From: an uncultured Caryophanales bacterium
Lineage (GTDB): Bacteria; Bacillota_I; Bacilli_A; RF39; UBA660
Assembly: GCA_947302515.1 (NCBI GenBank)
Contig: CAMYVT010000012.1
Span: 1-43,161 of the forward strand
DNA length: 43,161 nucleotides
Direction of reading: 5' to 3'
Shown: one piece after another, positions 26,444-33,969 of the stretch
How positions within the stretch are numbered: position 1 is the stretch's first letter
Layout of the letters: the number at the start of each line of letters is the position of its first letter
The notes under the pieces: model-generated
Database searches by the model: none
Told to the model about the DNA's origin: nothing
Seen by the model: the letters and a program-made list of their open reading frames with translations, nothing else
Program-made: the position numbers and the translations under genes

Positions 26444-27568
26444 ATGATTTATTTAGATTATAGTGCTACTACACCAGTAGCAGAGGAAGTTATTGAAACT
26501 TATGGAAGAGTATGTCGTGAATTTATTGGTAATCCTAATTCACTACATAAATTAGGAGTAGAAGCAAAAAAACTTATTGATGCATCTACTGAACAAATTG
26601 CTAAAATATTAGGTGTAAAAAAAGATGAAATTATTTATACAAGTGGCTCTAGTGAATCTAATAATTTGGCAGTTAAAGGAGTATGTTTAAAATATCAAAA
26701 TCGTGGTAAACATATTATTACTACAGAATTAGAGCATTCTTCTGTTATTGCGCCAATACAATATTTACAAAAAAATGGGTATGAAGTGGATTTTGTAAAA
26801 CTTGATGAAAATGGATTGGTTGATTTAGAGGATTTGGAAAAACTAATTAGAGATGATACTGTATTAGTTTCTATTGCTTCTGTTAATAGTGAAGTGGGTA
26901 TACATCAGGATTTAAAAAAGATTAGTGAAGTAATTCGTAAACATTCTAAGGTATTATTTCATAGTGATGTAACTCAAAGTATTGGTAAAGAAAAAGTGGA
27001 TTTTTCTTGTGTTGATTTAGCATCAATTTCATGTCAAAAATTTTATGGTATGAAGGGAATTGGTTGTTTAATAAAAAAAGAAGGATTAATTATAGAACCA
27101 CTTATTCATGGTGGTAAATCTACAACAGTATTCCGTAGTGGCACTCCTGCTACCCCTTTAATTGCATCTTTTGCTAAAGCATTAAGACTCGCTTATGATA
27201 ATTTTGATAAAAAGAATAAACATGTTTTAGAAATACATGATTATCTTCTTAATAAATTAAAAACATTGGATATTAAGATTAATAGTAATTCTCAATGTTT
27301 ACCTCATGTTGTTAATGTTAGTTTTAAGGGAATAAAGCCAGAAACAATGCAACATGCACTTGAAGAATATGATATTTATGTTTCAACACAAACAGCTTGT
27401 TCTACTGGAGATTATTCTAAAGCAGTTTATGCAGTAACTAAAGATAAAGATAGAGCAGGACATAGCATTCGTATTAGTTTATCTTACTTAACAACTAAAG
27501 AAGAAATTGACAAGTTTGTTGAAGTATTTAGTGATTTACTTAATACTCTTAATATAAGAGGTGATTAG
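26444..27568 (+). CDS. Cysteine desulfurase (NifS/IscS-like)
   Basis: 374 residues. PLP enzyme that turns cysteine into alanine plus a persulfide for Fe-S clusters, thiolated tRNA and other sulfur users. It opens with the family start MIYLDYSATTPV. The PLP lysine is K199 (SCQKFYGMKG), and the persulfide cysteine C319 lies in TQTACSTGD. The start at 26444 follows GGAAGTGAT; longer in-frame versions from 26369 run through the upstream hairpin and promoter. No iscU or sufU gene is beside it; instead a thioredoxin-like gene follows directly and then a Trx-CcdA fusion, which suggests a link to persulfide or disulfide reduction. Confidence 0.94.
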   Translation: MIYLDYSATTPVAEEVIETYGRVCREFIGNPNSLHKLGVEAKKLIDASTEQIAKILGVKKDEIIYTSGSSESNNLAVKGVCLKYQNRGKHIITTELEHSSVIAPIQYLQKNGYEVDFVKLDENGLVDLEDLEKLIRDDTVLVSIASVNSEVGIHQDLKKISEVIRKHSKVLFHSDVTQSIGKEKVDFSCVDLASISCQKFYGMKGIGCLIKKEGLIIEPLIHGGKSTTVFRSGTPATPLIASFAKALRLAYDNFDKKNKHVLEIHDYLLNKLKTLDIKINSNSQCLPHVVNVSFKGIKPETMQHALEEYDIYVSTQTACSTGDYSKAVYAVTKDKDRAGHSIRISLSYLTTKEEIDKFVEVFSDLLNTLNIRGD

Positions 27569-27847
27569 ATGAGACTTGTTAAGATAGGTGCTATATGGTG
27601 TAGTGGTTGTCTTGTGATGAATAATGTTATTAATAAAGCATTAAAAAATTATAAGATAGATTATACTGAATATGATTTAGATATGGATGAGGAAGAAGCT
27701 TCTTTATATAATCCTGGAGATGTTTTACCAGTTTTTATTGTTCTGGATGGTAGTAAAGAAGTAAGTAGATTTGTTGGAGAGTATTCTTATGATGATTTTA
27801 TAAATAAACTTATAGAATTGGGTGTTATAGATGAAGAAAATAATTAG
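27569..27847 (+). CDS. Small thioredoxin-like protein
   Basis: 92 residues, cytosolic. The motif W10-C11-S12-G13-C14 follows a short beta strand (VKIGAIWC), and the cis-Pro region reads DVLPVFIV, so this is a compact thioredoxin fold with an active CxxC. Its reductase partner is unknown. The ATG directly follows the desulfurase TAG, with the AGGTGAT site inside the upstream gene. It overlaps the following Trx-CcdA gene by 17 bp. The tight packing says the three work together: a cytosolic CxxC protein could carry electrons to the membrane CcdA-like domain or take sulfur from the desulfurase (inference). Confidence 0.85.
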   Translation: MRLVKIGAIWCSGCLVMNNVINKALKNYKIDYTEYDLDMDEEEASLYNPGDVLPVFIVLDGSKEVSRFVGEYSYDDFINKLIELGVIDEENN

Positions 27848-29039
27848 TTGTTTATTATTGTTTATCTTTGTATTGTTTCCAATTTCAGTATCTGCATTAG
27901 AAAATGATACTATAAAACTATATTTCTTTCATGGGGATGGTTGCCCTCATTGTGCAGATGAAGAAAAGTTTTTATCAACAATAGAGAATAAATATTCTAA
28001 TTTAGAAATAGTAAAATATGAAGTTTGGTATAATGAAGATAATGCTGATTTATTAGGTGAAGTTGAAAAAGCTTTTGATATTAAAGTATCTGGAGTACCA
28101 ACTAATGTTATTGGGAATACAGTGATATCTGGTTATAGTGATGCTACTGGATCTAAAATTGAAAGAGCAATTGAATATTATCAGCAAAATGATTATGTTG
28201 ATGCAGTAGAACAAATAAAAAATGGAACATATGAAAAATCTGATGAAGATGCTTTTACTAAAGAAGAGAAAAAAACAGATGAAGATGTTACTGTTGACGT
28301 TCCTATAGCTGGTAAATTTAATTTAAAAAACTTTTCACTTATGAGTGCTGCTGCTCTTATTGGTTTAGTTGATGGATTTAATCCTTGCGCAATGTGGATA
28401 TTATTATTCTTAATCAGTGTTTTAATTGGAATGAAGGATCGCAAACGCATGTGGATTTTAGGACTTGCTTTTTTACTTACTTCAGCTATTGTTTATATGT
28501 TTATTATGCTTTCATGGATATCAATTGCTGTTAAAATTACCACAATTGTTTGGGTACGTAATATAATTGCAATAATAGCTCTTATTGGAGCAATTGTTAA
28601 TCTTAAAAGCTTTTTTATCAGTAAAGATAGTGGTTGCGATGTAGTTGATGAAAATAAAAGAAAAAAAATGTTTACTAAGATACGTAAATTTACAAGTGAA
28701 AAAAGCTTTATTTTAGCATTATTTGGAATTGTTGGTCTTGCGGTATCTGTCAATTTAATTGAACTTGCCTGTTCTGCTGGACTTCCATTGGTGTTTACAG
28801 AATTATTGGCATTAAATCATACTAGTAATTTTATGAGATTTTTGTATACGTTAGTTTATATTTTCTTCTTCTTAATAGATGATTTGGTTGTTTTTTTCAT
28901 TGCAATGATAACAATGAAAATAACTGGTATTTCTACTAAATATAATAAATATTCTCATTTAATTGGTGGATTAATAATGCTTCTTATCGGCATATTACTT
29001 ATTTTAAAACCAGAATGGTTAATGTTTAATTTTTCATAA
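27831..29039 (+). CDS. Secreted thioredoxin domain fused to a CcdA/DsbD-like membrane domain
   Basis: 402 residues. A signal peptide (about 1-22, ending SVSA) is followed by an outside thioredoxin-fold domain with C38-P-H-C41 (GDGCPHCADE) and cis-Pro in VSGVPTNVI. A charged linker (about 130-155) leads to about six membrane segments with the paired cysteines of the DsbD-beta/CcdA family: C186 (GFNPCAMW) and C314 (ELACSAGLP). DsbD-type proteins pass electrons from cytosolic thioredoxin across the membrane to outside thiols. Here the outside domain is N-terminal, as in minimal ScsB/DsbD-like fusions. Likely partners are the small Trx gene it overlaps and Cys-rich surface proteins such as the pilin-like one (inference). 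Confidence 0.9.
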   Translation: MKKIISCLLLFIFVLFPISVSALENDTIKLYFFHGDGCPHCADEEKFLSTIENKYSNLEIVKYEVWYNEDNADLLGEVEKAFDIKVSGVPTNVIGNTVISGYSDATGSKIERAIEYYQQNDYVDAVEQIKNGTYEKSDEDAFTKEEKKTDEDVTVDVPIAGKFNLKNFSLMSAAALIGLVDGFNPCAMWILLFLISVLIGMKDRKRMWILGLAFLLTSAIVYMFIMLSWISIAVKITTIVWVRNIIAIIALIGAIVNLKSFFISKDSGCDVVDENKRKKMFTKIRKFTSEKSFILALFGIVGLAVSVNLIELACSAGLPLVFTELLALNHTSNFMRFLYTLVYIFFFLIDDLVVFFIAMITMKITGISTKYNKYSHLIGGLIMLLIGILLILKPEWLMFNFS

Positions 29040-29062
29040 AACAGTTTTTTAACTGTTTTTTT
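29038..29062 (+). terminator. Rho-independent terminator
   Basis: Arms AAAACAGTT / AACTGTTTT with a T4 loop and T run. Closes the desulfurase-Trx-CcdA operon. Confidence 0.8.
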
Positions 29063-29078
29063 GTGTCTAATTACATTA

Positions 29079-29088
29079 TAAACGTTTA
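29079..29088. promoter_or_regulatory. Palindrome TAAACGTTTA at the -35 box, cre-like
   Basis: A 10-bp perfect palindrome whose context ATAAACGTTTAC resembles half-conserved LacI/CcpA-type sites (AACG core). It overlaps the -35 box (29085-29090) of the DUF1292 operon, so a repressor there would block transcription. Confidence 0.4.
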
Positions 29089-29113
29089 CTTAATAATAAA
29101 ATAATTATATAAT
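29085..29113 (+). promoter_or_regulatory. Promoter of the DUF1292-to-galE operon
   Basis: TTTACT (29085-29090), 17-bp spacer, TATAAT (29108-29113). Confidence 0.65.
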
Positions 29114-29141
29114 ATATATTAGGATAGAGGGATTTTTTAGT

Positions 29142-29402
29142 ATGGATAAAAAAATGGTAGATATAGTAAATAATGATGGAACAGTTACACAAGTTGAACT
29201 AATAACTTATTTAATTAGCGAAGATCAACAAATAAATTATATTGTTTATTCAAAAGGAGAAACTAGCGGAGTCGAGGGAGATGAAATAATATACATTTCT
29301 AGACTTGCTAGAAATGGTGATGATCTTTATGTTGAAGAAATTCAAGAAGATCTTGAATGGACGAATGTACAAACGTTGTTGAAAAAAATTGCTAATGCTT
29401 AA
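29142..29402 (+). CDS. DUF1292 family protein (YrzB-like)
   Basis: 86 residues, acidic and soluble. It follows the DUF1292 pattern: a short strand pair (MVDIVNNDGTVTQVELIT), then INYIVYSK, EIIYISRL and an acidic C-terminal helix with EDLEWTNVQTLL. Function of the family is unknown. ATG is nine bases after GAGGGA. First gene of an apparent operon that runs to galE. A second DUF1292 gene is at 39969, and both stand directly before a long acidic protein gene. Confidence 0.85.
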   Translation: MDKKMVDIVNNDGTVTQVELITYLISEDQQINYIVYSKGETSGVEGDEIIYISRLARNGDDLYVEEIQEDLEWTNVQTLLKKIANA

Positions 29403-29419
29403 GATTGGTTGGTGATTTT

Positions 29420-30694
29420 ATGTATACAGAATATGTTTTTAATATTAAAAAATATGAAGTTGCTGCTAAAGAAATAAAAGCTACAATGTTTGATATTGTT
29501 GCTAGCGAAGAAGCAAAGATAGGGAAGTTGCGCGATCGTGCTTTTGGTGATGATATGGAACAAGCAAAAGCAGATAAATTGCAAGAATTATATATAGAGC
29601 AGGATTCTTTATTAAGAGAGTTTTTAAGAGATGGACAAGAATTTTGTAAAAGATTACAAGAAATAGATAATTGTTCCAGAAAACTAAAACAAATAGATAG
29701 CGAAAAAGAATCTCAGGTTGTTGCAACTGTTAATGAAAATACTATTCCTCAAGAGAATCAAATAGAAGAGGTTAATCAACAAAATATTGTTGAACAAGCA
29801 ACAGCTGCAGGTCCTGTTGAAGAAATAGTTGATGAAGGAGATGCCTTATCCGCAAATGATGTAGCTACTTCAGAACCAGTAATTTCTGCAGAAGAACCAG
29901 TTGTAATAACTGAAACTGTAGAAACACCTATTTCTCAAGAAGAAGTTTTAATTCCTGAAAAAACTTCTGAAGCAGAAGAAGTTGTTGTACAAGATCAAAA
30001 TAATACAGAACCTTTAATTGTGGAGTCTTATCCAGAAGCAGCTCCTGTTTCAGAACCTGAAGTTGTATCAAGTGATATTATTACTCCTGTTGAAGATGCC
30101 GTACCAATAGATAGTGAACCTAAAGAAAGCGCTACTCCTGAAGAAACAGAAGAGGTTTCTGATACTGTGAATAATGATTTGATTACTTTAGTAGAACCTG
30201 TACTTTCACCAGTTGTAGAAAGTGATGTTGTTCAAAAGCCTATTCAAGAAACTGTTATTACTGGTAATGTTTTAGATCCTATTGAAGAGCAGCCAGAATT
30301 AAATATGCCAGTTATTCAAGAAAATCCTTCAAATCAGACAGTTATTAAAAGTGATTTAACTTTTAAAAAGAGAGGTAACGAACCCGCTAAGGTAATAATG
30401 ATTAATCCAGAACAAGCTCTTAAGTTGAGAAATTCGTTACCAACTCAAGAAGCATTATTAAGTGCTGCAGGTTTGTTTAACAAGTCAGAAAGTTCGTCTT
30501 TAGAATCACAATTGATTGACAATGGTTTATTACCTCCTGATGTAGATTCAAAGCAAGCAGAAATTGAAAAATTGATGGAACAAGCAAATTCATTATATGC
30601 ATCTGGCAAACAAGCAGAAGCTGAAGAAATATATAATAAAATAAGTTTATTGAGTAAAGAATTACAGGGAGAAAGTGAAGGTATTGTATTATAA
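29420..30694 (+). CDS. Acidic protein with helical ends and Pro/Glu/Val-rich middle
   Basis: 424 residues. An N-terminal charged helical region (about 1-95, coiled-coil-like) is followed by a long low-complexity stretch rich in Glu, Pro, Val and Ser (about 100-300). The C-terminal ~110 residues are ordered and end in a TPR-like helical hairpin (LMEQANSLYASGKQAEAEEIYNKI cut by the end of the unit). No signal peptide or membrane segment. Function unknown; the layout suits a cytosolic scaffold or adaptor. ATG 29420 follows GGTGAT; the TTG at 29405 is less likely. It overlaps the next gene by one base (TAATG). Compare the coiled-coil protein at 40265, also directly behind a DUF1292 gene. Confidence 0.75.
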   Translation: MYTEYVFNIKKYEVAAKEIKATMFDIVASEEAKIGKLRDRAFGDDMEQAKADKLQELYIEQDSLLREFLRDGQEFCKRLQEIDNCSRKLKQIDSEKESQVVATVNENTIPQENQIEEVNQQNIVEQATAAGPVEEIVDEGDALSANDVATSEPVISAEEPVVITETVETPISQEEVLIPEKTSEAEEVVVQDQNNTEPLIVESYPEAAPVSEPEVVSSDIITPVEDAVPIDSEPKESATPEETEEVSDTVNNDLITLVEPVLSPVVESDVVQKPIQETVITGNVLDPIEEQPELNMPVIQENPSNQTVIKSDLTFKKRGNEPAKVIMINPEQALKLRNSLPTQEALLSAAGLFNKSESSSLESQLIDNGLLPPDVDSKQAEIEKLMEQANSLYASGKQAEAEEIYNKISLLSKELQGESEGIVL

Positions 30695-31101
30695 TGAGTT
30701 CAATTATATTTAATGAAGAAATTACGGAAAACAATTATAAAGATTTTGTAGAAAAAATCGTAAACGTTTTCCGTTTATCTAATTATGATAAGTATTTAAT
30801 ATTTGGTTTAAAGATAGAAAAAAATGAATGTATTATAAAACTTTCTATTTTTAATTCTACTGGTGATAGACAAGAATATGAAGACATAAAGATGGAATGT
30901 GATGAAAAGTATTTTTATATTTTCTTAAAATATCTTGTATCACAATTAAGAGATAATAGTTCTATAAAAAAAGAAGATATTGTTAATCTTGATGATGATC
31001 ATTTTGTTGCTTTTAGAATGATTACAGAACATAATGATTTAGTCACTATTGATGGATTAACTGAATCACAAGCAAATGATTTATTAAATAGTAATTCATA
31101 G
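30694..31101 (+). CDS. Hypothetical 135-residue protein
   Basis: Soluble alpha/beta protein, no signal or membrane segment. Strand-like stretches (KYLIFGLKIE, ECIIKLSIF) alternate with helices and the C terminus has GLTESQANDLL. No family recognised. Its start overlaps the stop of the acidic protein (TAATG), so expression is coupled; the metallopeptidase gene follows 15 bp later. Possibly a partner of the acidic protein (inference from coupling only). Confidence 0.7.
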   Translation: MSSIIFNEEITENNYKDFVEKIVNVFRLSNYDKYLIFGLKIEKNECIIKLSIFNSTGDRQEYEDIKMECDEKYFYIFLKYLVSQLRDNSSIKKEDIVNLDDDHFVAFRMITEHNDLVTIDGLTESQANDLLNSNS

Positions 31102-31116
31102 AAAGGAGATAACCAT

Positions 31117-32334
31117 ATGCAAAACGAAACTACTGAAATTAAAAAACGTATTGATTTAACATTTTTTGCTAAGATTTTAATTTCTGTAGCAATTTGTTTT
31201 TTAGTATATGGTTTTTATCTTGATACAGCTAGTGAAAATCAATTGATAGATCCTGGTAGTAGAAGTTCTGATACTGCAAAGAAAGGTGAAACAATTACTA
31301 CAATTGATATTCATCATTGGGATGATGATGTTGATGAAGTAGATATTGAACTTGAACCAATTCAAAGTGGTAGTGGATCTGCAAGTGGTAATAGCGGATC
31401 AAAAAGTGGTAATAGTGGCGGAAGCTCTGGCGGGGGCTCTAGCAGTGGAGGAGGTAAGTCTGCTTCCTCTGGTGGGCATAGTTCTGGTGGCATAACTCCA
31501 GGTGGTAATAGTGGCGGAAGTTCTAGTGGTGGTAATAGTGGTGGAGGAAAAACGACACCATCGCCATCCCCATCACCAACTACATCACCATCTCCTTCGC
31601 CATCCCCATCACCAACCACATCACCATCTCCTTCACCATCCCCATCAATTGATACTATTAATAATAATTTAAGAATTTCTATTCAAAATAATTATGGTGT
31701 TACCATTAAATATGGAGCAGAAACAAATGGTTATACTGTTGGTGGTTTAAGTACAAATCCAATAACTAATGCTTCTACCATAAACAATATTTTAAATAGA
31801 TTAAATAGTGCAATGAGTTTATATCCAAATGGATTTTTCCGTGAGATTAAAAATGGTGGAATTCCTTTAACTCTTTATTTAATACAAAGTTATTCTGAAT
31901 ATGGAGTTACTGGAGTAACAGATTCTAATTATTCTTTTGCAAATATTTCAATTGCTGTTGCATATCCATTTGAGGAAACTTTTTTCCATGAATCATACCA
32001 TTATATAGAACGATATATTTATAAAAAGGGTATCTATTATCAATCATGGGGTGGATATAATCCGGCAGGATTTACATATGGTTCTTTATGGAGAGATCAA
32101 TCTTTTGCTAGAACTGGAAATCCAGCAGCATACTTTGTTAATGATTATGCTCAAACATCTGCAGAAGAGGATAGGGCATCTACTTTTGAATATATGATGC
32201 AAGGATCAAAACCGGCTTGTTTAAATCAAAATATGCCAGTATGGAATAAAGCTCGTGCTATGAGTAGCTCTATTGATTCAGCACTTAATTGTGTAAATCC
32301 TGGAGTTACTGAATACTGGGAAAGACATTTATAA
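31117..32334 (+). CDS. Membrane-anchored putative zinc metallopeptidase with Gly/Ser and Pro-Ser/Thr linkers
   Basis: 405 residues. A short basic cytoplasmic start is followed by one membrane helix (about 13-31), a Gly/Ser-rich stretch (about 87-145), a PSPSPTTSPSPS-type stalk (about 148-178) and a globular outside domain. That domain carries H291-E-x-x-H295 (FFHESYHYIERY) and about 55 residues later SAEEDRASTFEYM, a plausible third ligand (E350 or E351). The layout is typical of HExxH zinc peptidases of the anthrax-lethal-factor-like or gluzincin kind. The stalk suggests reach through or beyond the surface layer. Substrate unknown. Excellent AAGGAG site. It lies in an operon with Nudix and galE. 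Confidence 0.75.
   Translation: MQNETTEIKKRIDLTFFAKILISVAICFLVYGFYLDTASENQLIDPGSRSSDTAKKGETITTIDIHHWDDDVDEVDIELEPIQSGSGSASGNSGSKSGNSGGSSGGGSSSGGGKSASSGGHSSGGITPGGNSGGSSSGGNSGGGKTTPSPSPSPTTSPSPSPSPSPTTSPSPSPSPSIDTINNNLRISIQNNYGVTIKYGAETNGYTVGGLSTNPITNASTINNILNRLNSAMSLYPNGFFREIKNGGIPLTLYLIQSYSEYGVTGVTDSNYSFANISIAVAYPFEETFFHESYHYIERYIYKKGIYYQSWGGYNPAGFTYGSLWRDQSFARTGNPAAYFVNDYAQTSAEEDRASTFEYMMQGSKPACLNQNMPVWNKARAMSSSIDSALNCVNPGVTEYWERHL
31376..31654 (+). repeat. Low-complexity repeats encoding Gly/Ser and Pro-Ser/Thr linkers
   Basis: Short in-frame repeats of GGTAATAGTGGCGGA-like units (31376-31550) and then of CCATCACCATCT-like units (31558-31648), inside the metallopeptidase gene. Slippage could change linker length without breaking the frame. 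Confidence 0.8.
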
Positions 32335-32344
32335 GGGGTACATT

Positions 32345-32863
32345 ATGAAAGAAATAATTATTAATGATAATCAATTAAATGATAATAATATAGAGAGTAG
32401 TGTTGTTCGTGTTAAAGGATTAATTATTAATTCAAAAGGTAAAATATTACTTGCTCATAATAACAATACTTATCAATTTCCTGGAGGACATTTAGATGAT
32501 GGTGAAACAAAAGATGAATGTATTGTCAGAGAAATTAAAGAAGAAACAGGAATTGATGTTAAGATAACTGAGGAACCTTTCTTGTGTATTAAGACATATG
32601 ATAGTGACTATTTTGGTACAGGTAAGAAGGTGTTGAATTCAATATATTATTATCGTTTCTTTACTGATGATATGCCTAATTTTCAGGAAACTCATTATGA
32701 TGAATTAGAACTTGCTACTGATTTTAATTTATTCTATGTAGTTTTTGCTGATTTAGAGAATTTCTTGAAAAAGGGAATTGATGATGGTATGATAGACCCA
32801 AATATTGGACGTGAAATGCTTCATGTTTATAGTGTTTACAATGAAATGTTTGGAGGTTATTAA
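32345..32863 (+). CDS. Nudix hydrolase
   Basis: 172 residues. The Nudix box is perfect: G48-x5-E54-x7-R62-E63-x2-E66-E67-x-G69. Nudix enzymes cut a nucleoside diphosphate linked to another group, using Mg2+ held by the box Glu residues. The substrate cannot be read from the sequence; since galE follows with no gap, a nucleotide-sugar or housecleaning role is possible. N-terminal ~20 residues and C-terminal ~45 are extensions without a known motif. Confidence 0.9.
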   Translation: MKEIIINDNQLNDNNIESSVVRVKGLIINSKGKILLAHNNNTYQFPGGHLDDGETKDECIVREIKEETGIDVKITEEPFLCIKTYDSDYFGTGKKVLNSIYYYRFFTDDMPNFQETHYDELELATDFNLFYVVFADLENFLKKGIDDGMIDPNIGREMLHVYSVYNEMFGGY

Positions 32864-33874
32864 ATGAAAATACTTGTAACAGGTGGTCTTGGATTTATTG
32901 GAAGTCATGCAGTTGTTGAACTACTTGAAGATGGATATGAAGTTGTTGTGATAGACAATTTATCTAATTCTAGTATAGAAGTGGTAGATAGAATAAAAGA
33001 GATTACTGGGAAAGATTTTTATTTTTATGAAAACGATGTTTGTGATAGTAACGCTTTAGAAACAATCTTTAGTGATCATAAGATAGATGCCGTTATGCAT
33101 TTTGCTGGTTATAAAGCAGTAGGTGAATCTGTTCGCGAACCAATTATGTATTATGAGAATAATTTGATTTCGACATTGCATCTTTGTGAAAAAATGTTAG
33201 AACATGAATGTTATAATTTTATATTTTCATCATCTGCTACAGTTTATGGGGATCCTGAAGTATTGCCAATCATTGAGGATTGCAAAGTGGGTGGAACGAC
33301 AAATCCTTATGGAACAACAAAACTAATGATAGAAAAAATATTAAAAGATATTACCGTTGCCAATCCTAAGTTTACACCTATTATTTTGAGATATTTTAAT
33401 CCCATTGGTGCACACAAATCAGGTTTAATTGGAGAAAAGCCAAATGGTATTCCAAATAATTTAATGCCATATATTGTTCGTGTTGCTTCTGGTGAATTAG
33501 AAATATTAAGTGTATTTGGTGATGATTATGATACTCCTGACGGAACAGGAGTTAGAGATTATATTCATGTTGTGGATTTAGCTAAAGGTCATTTAAAAGC
33601 ACTTGAAAAAGCTCTTAAAGATGAAGGAATATTCTATTATAATCTGGGCACAGGAACAGGATATAGTGTTTTAGATTTAGTAAAAAGCTATGAAAAAGTT
33701 AATGGAGTAAAGGTTCCATATAAAATTGTAGAACGACGTCCTGGAGATATTGCTAGTTGCTATGCTGATCCTAGTAAGGCGCTTGCTGAACTTGGATGGA
33801 AAGCAGAATTAGGACTAGAGGATATGATGAGAGATTCTTATAATTTTATTAAAATGCAAAACAATGATAAATAA
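32864..33874 (+). CDS. galE: UDP-glucose 4-epimerase
   Basis: 336 residues, extended short-chain dehydrogenase. The NAD site is G7-x2-G10-x2-G13 at the N terminus (TGGLGFIGSH), the catalytic pair Y149-x3-K153 is in NPYGTTK, and the Ser/Thr region SSSATVYGDP is present. It interconverts UDP-glucose and UDP-galactose, supplying galactose for surface glycans or feeding galactose into glycolysis. ATG directly follows the Nudix stop (TTATTAAATG), with GGAGG inside that gene. Last gene of the operon, closed by a terminator. Confidence 0.94.
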   Translation: MKILVTGGLGFIGSHAVVELLEDGYEVVVIDNLSNSSIEVVDRIKEITGKDFYFYENDVCDSNALETIFSDHKIDAVMHFAGYKAVGESVREPIMYYENNLISTLHLCEKMLEHECYNFIFSSSATVYGDPEVLPIIEDCKVGGTTNPYGTTKLMIEKILKDITVANPKFTPIILRYFNPIGAHKSGLIGEKPNGIPNNLMPYIVRVASGELEILSVFGDDYDTPDGTGVRDYIHVVDLAKGHLKALEKALKDEGIFYYNLGTGTGYSVLDLVKSYEKVNGVKVPYKIVERRPGDIASCYADPSKALAELGWKAELGLEDMMRDSYNFIKMQNNDK

Positions 33875-33898
33875 CTTCGGTGTAAACTGAAGTTTTTT
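33873..33898 (+). terminator. Rho-independent terminator
   Basis: Arms AACTTCGGT / ACTGAAGTT (one G-T pair), loop GTAA, then T6. Overlaps the galE stop codon. Confidence 0.85.
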
Positions 33899-33917
33899 GT
33901 GTAAATCATGAAAATTA

Positions 33918-33946
33918 TTGTTTTCATTATAAATATACTGTATAAT
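33918..33946 (+). promoter_or_regulatory. Trigger factor promoter
   Basis: TTGTTT (33918-33923), 17-bp spacer, TATAAT (33941-33946). Confidence 0.7.
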
Positions 33947-33969
33947 ATATGTCGTTGGAGGTAATAAGA

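Noticed and set aside
31362..31619. Minus-strand 85-residue ORF of Gly/Asp and Pro/Leu runs
   Set aside because: Reverse reading of the Gly/Ser and Pro-Ser linker repeats of the metallopeptidase gene.
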